NCBI GenBank assembly: GCA_016124755.1
Contig: WGNA01000006.1
Coordinates: 62,001-126,000 of the forward strand
DNA: 64,000 bases
Direction: 5' to 3'
Source of the DNA: Bacteroidota bacterium
GTDB taxonomy: Bacteria; Bacteroidota; Bacteroidia; NS11-12g; UBA9320
Within the stretch, counting starts at the first letter, position 1. Every line of letters starts with the position of its first letter. The translations under genes and the position numbers were made by a program. Below are positions 36,972 through 45,215 of this stretch, piece by piece. Below the pieces are notes generated by a model. That model did no database searches, was not told where the DNA came from, and saw only the letters and a program-made list of their open reading frames with translations.

Positions 36972-37298
36972 TTAATTCCCCGAAACTGAATCATTCATCA
37001 TATTTCCCATATTCTCCATATGGCCATGGTGATGTTTGGATTGCATTGAATCGCCACACGCACTTTTCGATTTGCATTTGGTTGAATCGGAGCAAGCTTC
37101 CTTTCCATCACAATGTCCGCCCTCATGGCAATGTTCCATCCCGCATGTTCCTCCGCACTTTGCGTGATTTCCATCCATCATACATTTGTGTTCCTGATCC
37201 CCCTGGCCCGGATTAACCGGAGTTTTATTACATGCAGAAAACAACATGGCAACAACAATGAATGCTGCAAATGGAATTAGTTTAAACGTGAATTTCAT
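36972..37298 (-). CDS. Cys/His/Met-rich lipoprotein
   Basis: A 108-residue lipoprotein. The signal peptide (MKFTFKLIPFAAFIVVAMLF) ends at a lipidated Cys in SAC, and the mature part is packed with Cys, His and Met: KCMMDGNHAKCGGTCGMEHC, HEGGHCDGKEACSD, SKHHHGHMENMGNMM. Such a composition suggests binding of copper, zinc or nickel in the periplasm. No named family is recognised. ATG 37298 is preferred over an upstream start. It lies 43 bases upstream of the GT2 gene. Confidence 0.75.
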   Translation of the reverse strand: MKFTFKLIPFAAFIVVAMLFSACNKTPVNPGQGDQEHKCMMDGNHAKCGGTCGMEHCHEGGHCDGKEACSDSTKCKSKSACGDSMQSKHHHGHMENMGNMMNDSVSGN

Positions 37299-37360
37299 AC
37301 CCATCATTTGTGCAAACTTAGAGTATTTTTGACATCCGGTAGGAGCGTTATAAACACGTT

Positions 37361-37741
37361 ATGAGAACTTTTCTGCTTTGGCTTTTTTTTATTCTGATCG
37401 CCTTTAGTCTTTTGTTTTTTGTTGCGGTGATCAACATCGATTATAGTACCGGTGTGCGTTCCGGAACACTTATGAAGATTAGTGAAAAAGGAGTGTTGTT
37501 TAAAACCTGGGAAGGTCAGCTCAACACCGGAGGTTTTACGGAAGACAATGGCGACATCACTTCCAGCATCTGGCATTTTAGCATTCGTAAATCTCAACCC
37601 GAAATTCTGAAAGAAATTGAAAAGGCCATTGACGATGGTCATCGCGTGAAACTGTATTATCACGAAAAATACGTGCATCTTTTCTTTCTCGGGGACACGA
37701 AATATTTTGTTTATAAGGTGGAGAAAGTAGGAGCGAAGTAA
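37361..37741 (+). CDS. Small membrane protein, family of uncertain role
   Basis: A 126-residue protein with one N-terminal helix (LLWLFFILIAFSLLFFVAV) and a soluble part with YSTGVRSGTLMKISEKGVLF, WEGQLNTGGF and HEKYVHLFFLGDTKYFVYKVE. This matches a Bacteroidota family often labelled '6-phosphogluconate dehydrogenase' in databases, a label the small size and lack of a nucleotide-binding fold make very unlikely. Function unknown. It diverges from the Cys-rich lipoprotein and converges on cinA. Confidence 0.75.
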   Translation: MRTFLLWLFFILIAFSLLFFVAVINIDYSTGVRSGTLMKISEKGVLFKTWEGQLNTGGFTEDNGDITSSIWHFSIRKSQPEILKEIEKAIDDGHRVKLYYHEKYVHLFFLGDTKYFVYKVEKVGAK

Positions 37742-37749
37742 CTCCTTAC

Positions 37750-38994
37750 TTATTCCAACTCACCAACTATTAACTTCCGTAACATCTCCAATCCCAGATG
37801 TCCTGACCGCTCAATGTTCTGAATCCGGTTTCCTTTTAGCTGATATTTTTTAGAATAAATTCGATCGCGACTGCACACGGCAATCCATACGGTTCCAACC
37901 GGTTTGTCTTTGGTACCGCCGTCTGGACCAGCAATTCCCGAGAGCGCCAGACTGTAATCCGTATCGTATTTCTGTCGTACAGACTTTGCCATTTTTTCAA
38001 CCACTTCCTCGCTCACTGCCCCGACCTGCCAGAGTATTTCGGAATCTACGCCCAACACTTCGGTCTTGTTTTCATACGAATAGGTGACCACTGAACCCGG
38101 GAAATAAGCAGACGATCCCGCAACCGAAGTAATCATGTGTGCAACGTAACCACCGGTGCAACTTTCGGCGAGCGACATGGTTTGCTTTCGTTGTTTTAAA
38201 ATTTTTCCCACCAGTTGCTGAATGGTAATATCCTCCTCACTAATCACAACTTCGCCCAGAATGGTTTTAATTTTCTCTGCCAGATTCTCAACTTCTTTAT
38301 TCAAATCGGTAACTCCGGAATATTTTGCGGTTAAACGAAGGCGTACAAAATTGTAATTCGGTAAATACGCCAGCTTAATGTAGGAGGGGAGATTATCTTC
38401 AAAATCGGTGAGTTGTTCACTAATGATTGATTCAGGAACATTGGCTGTGAGTAGCGTTTTAAAAACAATTTGTTCGTCGGAAGAAGTAGTGAGCATCGGC
38501 AGCACATGATCTTCCATAAGTCCTTTCATTTCATAAGGAACTCCGGGCATACTTACGATGGTTTTTCCATGGGTTTTAAACATCATTCCGGGAGCAGTTC
38601 CGAATCGATTCGTTAAAGGAGTGCACGCAGAGGGAACCATAGCCTGGTTGCGGTGCGCTTCTTTCATCGGTTTGTTTAAAGCGGTAAATAATCCGGAAAT
38701 ATGATTGAATACCTCCTCATTAAAAACCAGTTCGCAATTGAAAAAACTACAAAGTGCAGCCTTGGTGATATCGTCGCGTGTGGGGCCAAGTCCTCCGGTC
38801 ATTAGAACCAGATCGGCATCATGCAGACTGCTTTCTAAAGCAGAATGAATAGCTTCGGTTTTATCGGAGATGCTCAGAATTCGTCGCACTTCATAACCGG
38901 TTTCGTGAAGCTTACCGGCCATCCATGCCGAATTGGTATCTACAACCTGACCAATTAAAATCTCGTCTCCGATGGTAATAATATCTGTTTTCAA
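37750..38994 (-). CDS. cinA: CinA family protein (nicotinamide-nucleotide amidohydrolase/competence)
   Basis: A 414-residue two-domain protein. The N-terminal MoaB/COG1058 domain has IGDEILIGQVVDTNSAWMA and GGLGPTRDDITKAAL, and the C-terminal CinA domain has LAESCTGGYVAHMITSVAGS and ALSGIAGPDGGTKDKPVGTV. The C-terminal part in other bacteria is an NMN deamidase, and the whole protein can act as ADP-ribose pyrophosphatase in NAD recycling. The length is full for the family. The link to competence is historical and not supported by the context. Confidence 0.94.
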   Translation of the reverse strand: MKTDIITIGDEILIGQVVDTNSAWMAGKLHETGYEVRRILSISDKTEAIHSALESSLHDADLVLMTGGLGPTRDDITKAALCSFFNCELVFNEEVFNHISGLFTALNKPMKEAHRNQAMVPSACTPLTNRFGTAPGMMFKTHGKTIVSMPGVPYEMKGLMEDHVLPMLTTSSDEQIVFKTLLTANVPESIISEQLTDFEDNLPSYIKLAYLPNYNFVRLRLTAKYSGVTDLNKEVENLAEKIKTILGEVVISEEDITIQQLVGKILKQRKQTMSLAESCTGGYVAHMITSVAGSSAYFPGSVVTYSYENKTEVLGVDSEILWQVGAVSEEVVEKMAKSVRQKYDTDYSLALSGIAGPDGGTKDKPVGTVWIAVCSRDRIYSKKYQLKGNRIQNIERSGHLGLEMLRKLIVGELE

Positions 38995-39128
38995 TTTTGA
39001 GCTTGATTGTCGGCAGCGAAGTTAAGGTCTAAAAGGCTGACGGCATTGTAAACCGGATAACGTATTAAAGCGATTTTGAAAACAAAAGAATAATTTCGCG
39101 GGCTAACTAATGCCCAATCGTAACACGA

Positions 39129-39461
39129 ATGAAAAGTCCTAAGGGAAATCAGAAAATACAGGAGCTTTTAAAGGAAGTTGCCGAAGATTTTAATGCGGAA
39201 AAAATTGTTGAAGCACTACAGGAAATCCGCGAAATTGCCCGTCAGGAAAAGAATCCTGCGCTGGTGAAAATCTGCCGTTTGTGTTACGAGTACATTCAGG
39301 AAAACGGCCATTTCGACATCGAATTCGTTGATGAAGAAGAGGGAATAGAAATGAGCGATCTTGAATATTTGCTCGAACTGATGCTTCATTCAGATCGTGA
39401 GGTAAACATGGTGGAGATTCGGGAAATACGCGATCTGTTAACCGAGGAACTTTACGGATAA
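39129..39461 (+). CDS. Small acidic protein, function unknown
   Basis: A 110-residue protein without a signal peptide or membrane segment, rich in Glu/Asp and predicted to be largely helical (IQELLKEVAEDFNAEKIVEA, SDLEYLLELMLHSDREVNM). It may be a small regulatory or scaffold protein, but no family comes to mind. Its stop overlaps the ATG of the next gene (TAATG), so they are translated together. The Bacteroidota-like use of a TAnnTTTG-like box upstream (TAATTTCG) is weak. Confidence 0.72.
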   Translation: MKSPKGNQKIQELLKEVAEDFNAEKIVEALQEIREIARQEKNPALVKICRLCYEYIQENGHFDIEFVDEEEGIEMSDLEYLLELMLHSDREVNMVEIREIRDLLTEELYG

Positions 39462-40171
39462 TGCGCCTTCGCTGCTGGTTTTCTCTGTTTCTGTTTGTAC
39501 TAATGGCTGGTTCTGGATCAGCTCAGCGAATTGCAGAATACAAATTCGATGTTGAATACATACGATCGATGAAGGCCGGAACTCAGCAGTTGGGGGTAGG
39601 TATGAGCCGCGATCTGTTTAACTTTATGGATAACAAGTTGCGACTTGGTTTTGGGATTCGCGCCATTGCAGGAGACTACAACAATATTTCTTTCACCACC
39701 GCACATCCCGATCTTCGGAAAACTGACGGGAAAGTGGATACACTATATCCCGGAAGAGTGCAGAATTTTGCCTTCAACTTTACAGCACATGGTGAATACT
39801 ATGTAAGAAGTTGGTTTTCCGCCGGACTTCATCTGGATCTGATCGGAATAACAACTGGCAGCAAGGTTGAAGCGGAATATCATCTGGGCCCGGTATCAAA
39901 GGCGGGGGGGACTGTTACTCAAAAGAATGTTGAAGCTGCACCCACTTCGGCAAATGCGTTTTCGATGCGCAATCAGAAAGGCACTATGAACAATCTGCTG
40001 TATCTGAGATTTGAACCGAAAGAAACCTATTCCATTCGGGTTGGAGTTGGTTTCGCATTGACGGAATACAGCACAAACAAAGCTCTCGGACCTAATAATC
40101 AGTTTCGGTTCGAGGCAAACAGGGCAGCCTATTTTATTGGCTTCACCCTGAATAAATTTGACGAAATTTAA
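39461..40171 (+). CDS. Outer-membrane beta-barrel protein
   Basis: A 236-residue exported protein with a signal peptide ending GSAQR. Alternating strands (YKFDVEYIRSM, LRLGFGIRAIAGDY, AFNFTAHGEYYVRSWFSAGL, YSIRVGVGFALTEY) end in a terminal aromatic strand (AAYFIGFTLNKF), the shape of a small outer-membrane barrel. No substrate or partner is evident. It is coupled to the acidic protein upstream and precedes prfB by 20 bases. Confidence 0.75.
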   Translation: MRLRCWFSLFLFVLMAGSGSAQRIAEYKFDVEYIRSMKAGTQQLGVGMSRDLFNFMDNKLRLGFGIRAIAGDYNNISFTTAHPDLRKTDGKVDTLYPGRVQNFAFNFTAHGEYYVRSWFSAGLHLDLIGITTGSKVEAEYHLGPVSKAGGTVTQKNVEAAPTSANAFSMRNQKGTMNNLLYLRFEPKETYSIRVGVGFALTEYSTNKALGPNNQFRFEANRAAYFIGFTLNKFDEI

Positions 40172-40191
40172 TTTCAATATTCAAGTTAAAC

Positions 40192-41287
40192 ATGACTTCA
40201 GAACAACTGATGGATTTAAAAGGCCGGGTAGAGGCCTTGGGGAGGTATCTTTGACGTGGCCAGGAAGAAGGCACTCATAGAACAGGAAGAGATAGAAACC
40301 AGAGATCCCTCATTCTGGGATAATCCTAAAAAGGCGGAAGCTCATCTCCGCGAAATCAAGAAAAAGAAAATCTGGACCGATGCGTACGATCAGGCGGAAT
40401 CGTTGATGGCTGATCTCGACGTACTCTGGGAGTTTAAACAAGAAGGCGAAGCTACTGATCAGGAAGTTGATGATCAGTACAAAGAATCGTTGAAGTATGT
40501 TGAAGACCTCGAGTTCAAAAATATGATGAGCAACGAGGAGGATCAGCTCGATGCAGTTGTTGAAATTAACGCAGGTGCCGGCGGAACCGAGAGCAACGAC
40601 TGGGCGAGTATGCTCATGCGGATGTATCTCATGTTCGCTGAACGGAACGGATTTAAAACGTCGATTCTCGATGAGGTTGACGGTGATGTTGCCGGAATTA
40701 AATCGGTGAGTATCGAGATTTCCGGACCCTTTGCTTACGGTTATTTAAAAGGTGAAAACGGCGTACACCGGCTGGTTAGAATTTCACCATACGACAGCAA
40801 CGCCCGACGACATACTTCGTTCGCATCCATTTACTGTTATCCGGTGGTTGACGATTCGATCGAAATTGACATCAATCCATCCGACATTACCTGGGACACT
40901 TATCGAAGCAGTGGAAAAGGAGGCCAGAATGTGAACAAGGTTGAGACGGCTGTTCGTTTGCGGCATGAGCCTTCGGGTTTGGTTATAGAATGTCAGCAGG
41001 CGAGATCGCAATTAGCCAATAAGGAACAGGCGCTCAAGATGCTTAAATCTCAGTTGTACGAGATTGAGTTGAGGAAACGAAATGAAGCCCGTGCGGAAAT
41101 TGAAGCCGGGAAAATGAAAATAGAGTGGGGGAGTCAGATCCGCAACTACGTTTTGCATCCGTATAAGTTGATCAAGGATGTACGAACCGGAGAAGAAACG
41201 AGCAATGTTCAGGCAGTGCTTGACGGAGATCTCGAGGATTTCGCAAAGGCTTTTCTGATGAAAAACAGCGAACATCATCAGGAATAA
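40192..41287 (+). CDS. prfB: Peptide chain release factor 2 with programmed +1 frameshift
   Basis: RF2 releases proteins at UGA and UAA. The gene is read in two frames: the first 20 codons end at an in-frame TGA at 40252-40254, preceded by the RF2 frameshift site CTT TGA C and an upstream GGGGAGG that pairs with 16S rRNA. Skipping one base joins YL to [13 protein letters not shown], giving 364 residues, the normal RF2 length. The domain has SPY (residues in [19 protein letters not shown] in E. coli) for stop recognition and GGQ in [13 protein letters not shown] for peptide release. ATG 40192 is the start. Low RF2 raises frameshifting, so expression is autoregulated. Confidence 0.95.
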
Positions 41288-41325
41288 TTTTTTTCGGCTG
41301 CAATTTTTTAAGTTCTCTGAATTTA

Positions 41326-41333
41326 TAAATTTG
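41326..41333 (+). promoter_or_regulatory. Possible -7 promoter box for tRNA-Leu
   Basis: TAAATTTG fits TAnnTTTG, 71 bases before tRNA-Leu(GAG). It lies inside an imperfect GGCTGCAA/TTGCAGCC dyad (41296-41339) that could instead act as the prfB terminator. No clear -33 box is seen. Confidence 0.35.
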
Positions 41334-41404
41334 CAGCCTTGTTTTTCGGAAGTCGAAAATGCGGACGAAAAACTTCAATACATCAAATAGATGTGTTGTC
41401 CCTT

Positions 41405-41487
41405 GCCCAGGTGGTGAAATTGGTAGACACGCTATCTTGAGGGGGTAGTGACCTATGGTCGTGCAGGTTCAAATCCTGTTCTGGGCA
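41405..41487 (+). tRNA. tRNA-Leu (GAG)
   Basis: Acceptor arms GCCCAGG and TCTGGGC pair, the anticodon stem CTATC/GGTAG holds the loop TTGAGGG (anticodon GAG), there is a long variable arm, and the T arm has GGTTCAAATCC. It is 83 nt; CCA is not encoded. Confidence 0.94.
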
Positions 41488-41568
41488 CCCATTTTCAGTG
41501 AAGAGTGAGTCAACATCACTGATCAAATTCCGGATGAAAATCCACGACTCCAAAACAGTTCTTTAATT

Positions 41569-41655
41569 GCCCAGGTGGTGAAATTGGTAGACACGCTATC
41601 TTCAGGCGGTAGTGAACGAAAGTTCATGCAGGTTCGAGTCCTGTTCTGGGCACCA
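41569..41655 (+). tRNA. tRNA-Leu (CAG)
   Basis: A close relative of the tRNA 80 bases upstream, with the same acceptor and D arms. The anticodon stem CTATC/GGTAG holds the loop TTCAGGC (anticodon CAG). The mature end is at 41652, and CCA is encoded (41653-41655). Confidence 0.94.
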
Positions 41656-41871
41656 AAACTTCGAATTGAATTCTGCATCTTTTAACTTCAAAATTTTAGA
41701 ATCAAAGTCTTTTAAAATCGGGAATTTTTAGGTTCGGTAAAGGCGTGCCTTAACCCTACAAGATCAGGGATAGAAGTAGATTACTTCATAAATTCGGTCT
41801 TACGCTCTCATCTCTTTTACTCTTAAATAAGCCATAGGCTTTTGGCAAAACTCTCCAACTTCCCCGCTCTC
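41632..41871 (+). repeat. Tandem duplication downstream of tRNA-Leu(CAG), copy 1
   Basis: This unit begins in the tRNA T arm and runs through the tail to TTCCCCGCTCT. It recurs about 260 bases downstream (copy 2 from 41891), with high but imperfect identity and a few single-base indels. Confidence 0.8.
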
Positions 41872-41890
41872 AAATCATTGAACTTCCGGG

Positions 41891-42120
41891 ATTCGATTCC
41901 TGTTCTGAACTCCAAAACTTCAAACTGAATATCTGCATCTTTTAACTTCAAAATTTTAGAATCAAAGTCTTTTAAAATCAGGAATTTTTAGGTTCGGTAA
42001 AGGCATGCCTTAAACCTACAAGATCAAGGTTAAAAGTAGCTTACTTCTTTAAGTCGGTCTTACGCACTTTGCTCTGTCGCTCTTAAATAAGCCATAGGCT
42101 CTCCAACTTCCCCGCTCTCC
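41891..42120 (+). repeat. Tandem duplication, copy 2, with tRNA-Leu 3' relic
   Basis: The copy opens with a decayed T arm and acceptor: ATTCGATTCCTGTTCTGAAC, compared with GGTTCGAGTCCTGTTCTGGG in the intact tRNA. The shared tail includes ATCTGCATCTTTTAACTTC and TCTTAAATAAGCCATAGGCT. No gene is seen in 41656-42136. Confidence 0.8.
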
Positions 42121-42136
42121 AAAATTCACTAAACCT

Positions 42137-42178
42137 GTTACCGTTACAGTTACCGTTACAGTTACCGTTTCCGTTACC
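42137..42178 (+). repeat. Hexamer tandem repeat (GTTACC/GTTACA)
   Basis: Seven hexamers in a row: GTTACC and GTTACA alternate, with one GTTTCC. It lies directly against the stop of the RND adaptor gene. Confidence 0.88.
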
Positions 42179-42179
42179 T

Positions 42180-43301
42180 TCACTCCTTCGGCATCTTCGG
42201 TTTTTCCGCTCCTTCCTCTTCCTTGGGTTTGCCTTTCAGTTTTGATTTCAGATCAATACCGTCAAGAATCTCTACATTAATTCCATCAGAGAGTCCGAGT
42301 TTTACAAATCGCTTTTCAAAAACCTGAGGAGTGGTTTCCACCTCAACGTACGGTTTTTCATTTTCGAATTGAATCAGTGCTTCTGAAATACACATTACAC
42401 TATCGCGGCGATCGAGAACAATGTCGGCATTGGCACTGTAACCGGCCCGGATGTACACATCATCCATATCGTCAACTGTGGCTTTAATTTCAAACTGAAT
42501 GGCCCCCTGATCTTCGATTCCTTTTGGTGAAATATATTCTAAAGTAGCATGAAGTGTTTGATTTTCGATTGCGCCGAGTGTTAGCAAAATTGGCATTCCC
42601 AACTTGAGTTTTCCGACTTCCGATTCGTCAACCTTGCCTTCAAATATCATTTTATTCATGTCGGCTACGGACGCTATTGTAGTTCCGGCATTAAAGTTAT
42701 TAGCTTCGATTACGCTAAAACCAACTTCTACCGGAACGTCGAGCACTGTGCCGGTAATGGTTGACCGAACCGTTGTGTTTGATGACCCTTTTGAACGGGT
42801 AGAAACTCCATCCCGGATAATAACCAGGTTATCTTCAGCAGATGAAAGTTCTTCTTTTGCGCTTTCAAGATTCCGGCTGATGGTTTGAAACTCCTGATCG
42901 GAAATAACACCTTGTTTGTGAAGAGGCTGATTGCGATCGAAATCCTTTTCGGCATTTTTAAGATTAATCTTCGCAATGTTTACCCTGTTCTCCGCATTGT
43001 TGAGACTCGACATATTCGGGATAACCCGGATGCGGGCAATCGGATCACCCTTCTTTATTTTTTGTCCGGGCTCAACATACAACTCATCAATAATTCCGCT
43101 GAGCTGTGGTTTTATCTCAATTTCATTCTCCGGAATTACAGAACCGGTTGCCACGGTTTTTTTAATAATGTCGGAATGAAATGCGGTCTCGGTCTGATAA
43201 ATAACCGGTTTCTTTCTGGATTTATTAAAGAGATAATAGAAGGTGGAAAAAAACAGAACCACCATAAGGATCCCTAAAAAGATTTTCAGAATTCGTTTCA
43301 T
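42180..43301 (-). CDS. Periplasmic adaptor subunit of an efflux pump (HlyD/MacA-like)
   Basis: A membrane-fusion protein that links an inner-membrane pump to an outer-membrane channel. The 373-residue sequence has an N-terminal membrane anchor (ILKIFLGILMVVLFFSTFYYL), a lipoyl-like half (VATGSVIPENEIEIKPQLSG, then IRSTITGTVLDVPVEVG), a helical hairpin (residues 100-160) and a beta-barrel part (ILLTLGAIENQTLHATLEYI). MacA-like proteins usually sit beside MacB and TolC genes; neither is here. ATG 43301 (MKRILK) is preferred to an upstream start. The C-terminus is Lys/Glu-rich. Confidence 0.87.
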   Translation of the reverse strand: MKRILKIFLGILMVVLFFSTFYYLFNKSRKKPVIYQTETAFHSDIIKKTVATGSVIPENEIEIKPQLSGIIDELYVEPGQKIKKGDPIARIRVIPNMSSLNNAENRVNIAKINLKNAEKDFDRNQPLHKQGVISDQEFQTISRNLESAKEELSSAEDNLVIIRDGVSTRSKGSSNTTVRSTITGTVLDVPVEVGFSVIEANNFNAGTTIASVADMNKMIFEGKVDESEVGKLKLGMPILLTLGAIENQTLHATLEYISPKGIEDQGAIQFEIKATVDDMDDVYIRAGYSANADIVLDRRDSVMCISEALIQFENEKPYVEVETTPQVFEKRFVKLGLSDGINVEILDGIDLKSKLKGKPKEEEGAEKPKMPKE

Positions 43302-43413
43302 CAGGATATTAATCAGACCGGCGCAAATCTGTTGCATTCCGACTCATCGGACAACAGGGAATAACCGACCTCGATAAATCGGGGAGATTTTTCTATCAGG
43401 CAGTTGGGTTCTC

Positions 43414-44310
43414 TTATGAGAAAGATTCCGTTGCCCAATAGCTTTTAGCTGTTTCTTTTGGGTTGATTGCCATAATCGGAGTCTTCAGTGTTCCGTCGAT
43501 TACCTGTTGTGCAAAGGAACCGAGGAAGAAGTCCATAACACCACCTTCTTTCTGAGTCATAATCATTACCAGATCGGCATTAATTTCTTCAGAATATTTA
43601 ATGATGTCTTTTCCGAAATGATCCGGATATTCCTGATCGTCGAGCAACTTCGTTACGTAATTTACATTGTACTTGGCGAGGTAACCTTCAACCTGATTAA
43701 GACTGGCTCTCACTTTTGGCATAAATTCTTCGCGTTCCACCTCCATGATCACATGAATTTCGGAATTGTATTTATGCGCGAGGTGAACTGCCCACCAAAC
43801 TTTCTGACGTGATTCTTTTGTGAGGTCAATCGGCAGAACAATTTTCTTGTAGTTGGGTGACGATGGAAATTCTTTAATAATAACCACCGGTACCTGAGAA
43901 GATTTTAAAACCTTCATGGTGGTACTGCCCATAAAATGCTCAACTCCGCTAAGACCGTTAAAGCCCATAACAATGCTGTCGCATTCAATGCTTTGAGAAA
44001 CTTCGTTGATTTGTTTGTACGCTCTTCCTTCGCGGATTAATGTGTTCACCTTAATCTTTGGGTGTGCTTTTCGAATTTCATCAGCCTTTTCTTCCAACTG
44101 CTTATTTATGTTGGCCGTTAGTACTGATTTTTCCATGCTGCCTCCGAACCAGGCATGGAATAATGTTTCTTCGATTACGTACAGAAGGGTAATTTCATTA
44201 TCAAACAGGTCTGCAATGTGCACTGCATGTTCAACGGCGTTGTTTGAAGCTGTAGAGAAATCGGTTGGAACCAGAATGATATGGCCCCTTGGAGTTTTAA
44301 TCGAGTCCAT
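43414..44310 (-). CDS. Universal stress protein (two UspA domains)
   Basis: A 298-residue protein made of two UspA-type domains. The first holds IILVPTDFSTASNNAVEHA and the nucleotide loop MGFNGLSGVEHFMGSTT; the second has VLPIDLTKESRQKVWWAVHL and MTQKEGGVMDFFLGSFAQQV. In the first the G-2x-G-9x-G(S/T) pattern of ATP-binding Usp proteins is present in good part. Such proteins respond to stress and energy limitation, and the partner here is unknown. Divergent from the nucleoside phosphorylase. Confidence 0.9.
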   Translation of the reverse strand: MDSIKTPRGHIILVPTDFSTASNNAVEHAVHIADLFDNEITLLYVIEETLFHAWFGGSMEKSVLTANINKQLEEKADEIRKAHPKIKVNTLIREGRAYKQINEVSQSIECDSIVMGFNGLSGVEHFMGSTTMKVLKSSQVPVVIIKEFPSSPNYKKIVLPIDLTKESRQKVWWAVHLAHKYNSEIHVIMEVEREEFMPKVRASLNQVEGYLAKYNVNYVTKLLDDQEYPDHFGKDIIKYSEEINADLVMIMTQKEGGVMDFFLGSFAQQVIDGTLKTPIMAINPKETAKSYWATESFS

Positions 44311-44360
44311 GGATTTATGTTACTTTCGGGCAAAAATACCGATTCCGATACGGAAATCCG

Positions 44361-45215
44361 ATGAAAGATTCTGAACTGATTCTCAGGCAAGACGGCTCCA
44401 TTTATCACCTCGCAATCAAGCCGCATCAACTGGCAAATCGAATAATAACTGTTGGAGATCCAGATCGGGTTTCGATGGTCAGCAAATACTTTGATCATAT
44501 TTATTCAACCGCTAAAAACCGGGAATTTGTAATTCATACAGGAAGAATCGGCAACACAGATTTAACTTGTATGAGCACCGGAATGGGCTCTGGAAATATT
44601 GATATTGTAATGAATGAACTCGATGCTTTGGTGAACATCGATCTCGAAAAGCGACATCATAAAACGCAACACACCGCACTTACCATTGTTCGGGTTGGAA
44701 CTTCCGGAAGTATCAGCGATGAAATCCATCCCGGAGAAATATTGTATAGTTCAGTTGCGATCGGACTTGAAGGAATAATGTTGTGGTATCGTCAATCGGA
44801 GAGGAACAAAACGGAGGAACAATGGCATGAAGCTTTGAATAAAACTGAATTGCCAATCGATCCTTATGTAACAACACCGGATGCGGAATTGGAAAATCAT
44901 TTTTCCGGAATTTTCAAAAAAGGAATCACACTCACAACCGCCGGATTCTATGCGCCTCAATCAAGATCGCTGAGACTGGAACCTGTAGTTGATGATTTGA
45001 TTGGAAATTTAATGCAGGTTAGAAAGGGGGCAGAGCGAATTACCAATATCGAAATGGAAACCGCTGCCATTTATGGATTAGCTGCAGGAATGGGGCATAA
45101 GGCCATGTCTGTAAACGCGATTCTGGCAAACCGGATCACAGGTGAATTCGCTTCCAATCCGGATCAGATTGTTATTGAGGCTATCGAAAAAACACTGAGC
45201 ATTCTTTGCAACTAA
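44361..45215 (+). CDS. Nucleoside phosphorylase (uridine phosphorylase-like)
   Basis: A 284-residue enzyme of the NP-I family, which splits nucleosides with phosphate. Motifs are ITVGDPDRVSMVSKYFD (phosphate loop, near residue 30), CMSTGMGSGNIDIVMNEL (near 70), VRVGTSGSISDEI (near 107) and NIEMETAAIYGLAAGMG (near 230), the sequence set of uridine/purine phosphorylases. The exact base cannot be assigned; the pattern is nearer to Udp. The next gene overlaps its end by 10 bases. Confidence 0.88.
   Translation: MKDSELILRQDGSIYHLAIKPHQLANRIITVGDPDRVSMVSKYFDHIYSTAKNREFVIHTGRIGNTDLTCMSTGMGSGNIDIVMNELDALVNIDLEKRHHKTQHTALTIVRVGTSGSISDEIHPGEILYSSVAIGLEGIMLWYRQSERNKTEEQWHEALNKTELPIDPYVTTPDAELENHFSGIFKKGITLTTAGFYAPQSRSLRLEPVVDDLIGNLMQVRKGAERITNIEMETAAIYGLAAGMGHKAMSVNAILANRITGEFASNPDQIVIEAIEKTLSILCN

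Noticed and set aside
37304-37678. 124-codon minus-strand frame opposite the small membrane protein
   Set aside because: The plus frame has a membrane helix, family resemblance and better start context; the minus frame has none of these.
37361-37741. 6-phosphogluconate dehydrogenase label for the 126-residue membrane protein
   Set aside because: The protein is far too small and has no Rossmann or dehydrogenase motifs; the database label is probably an error.
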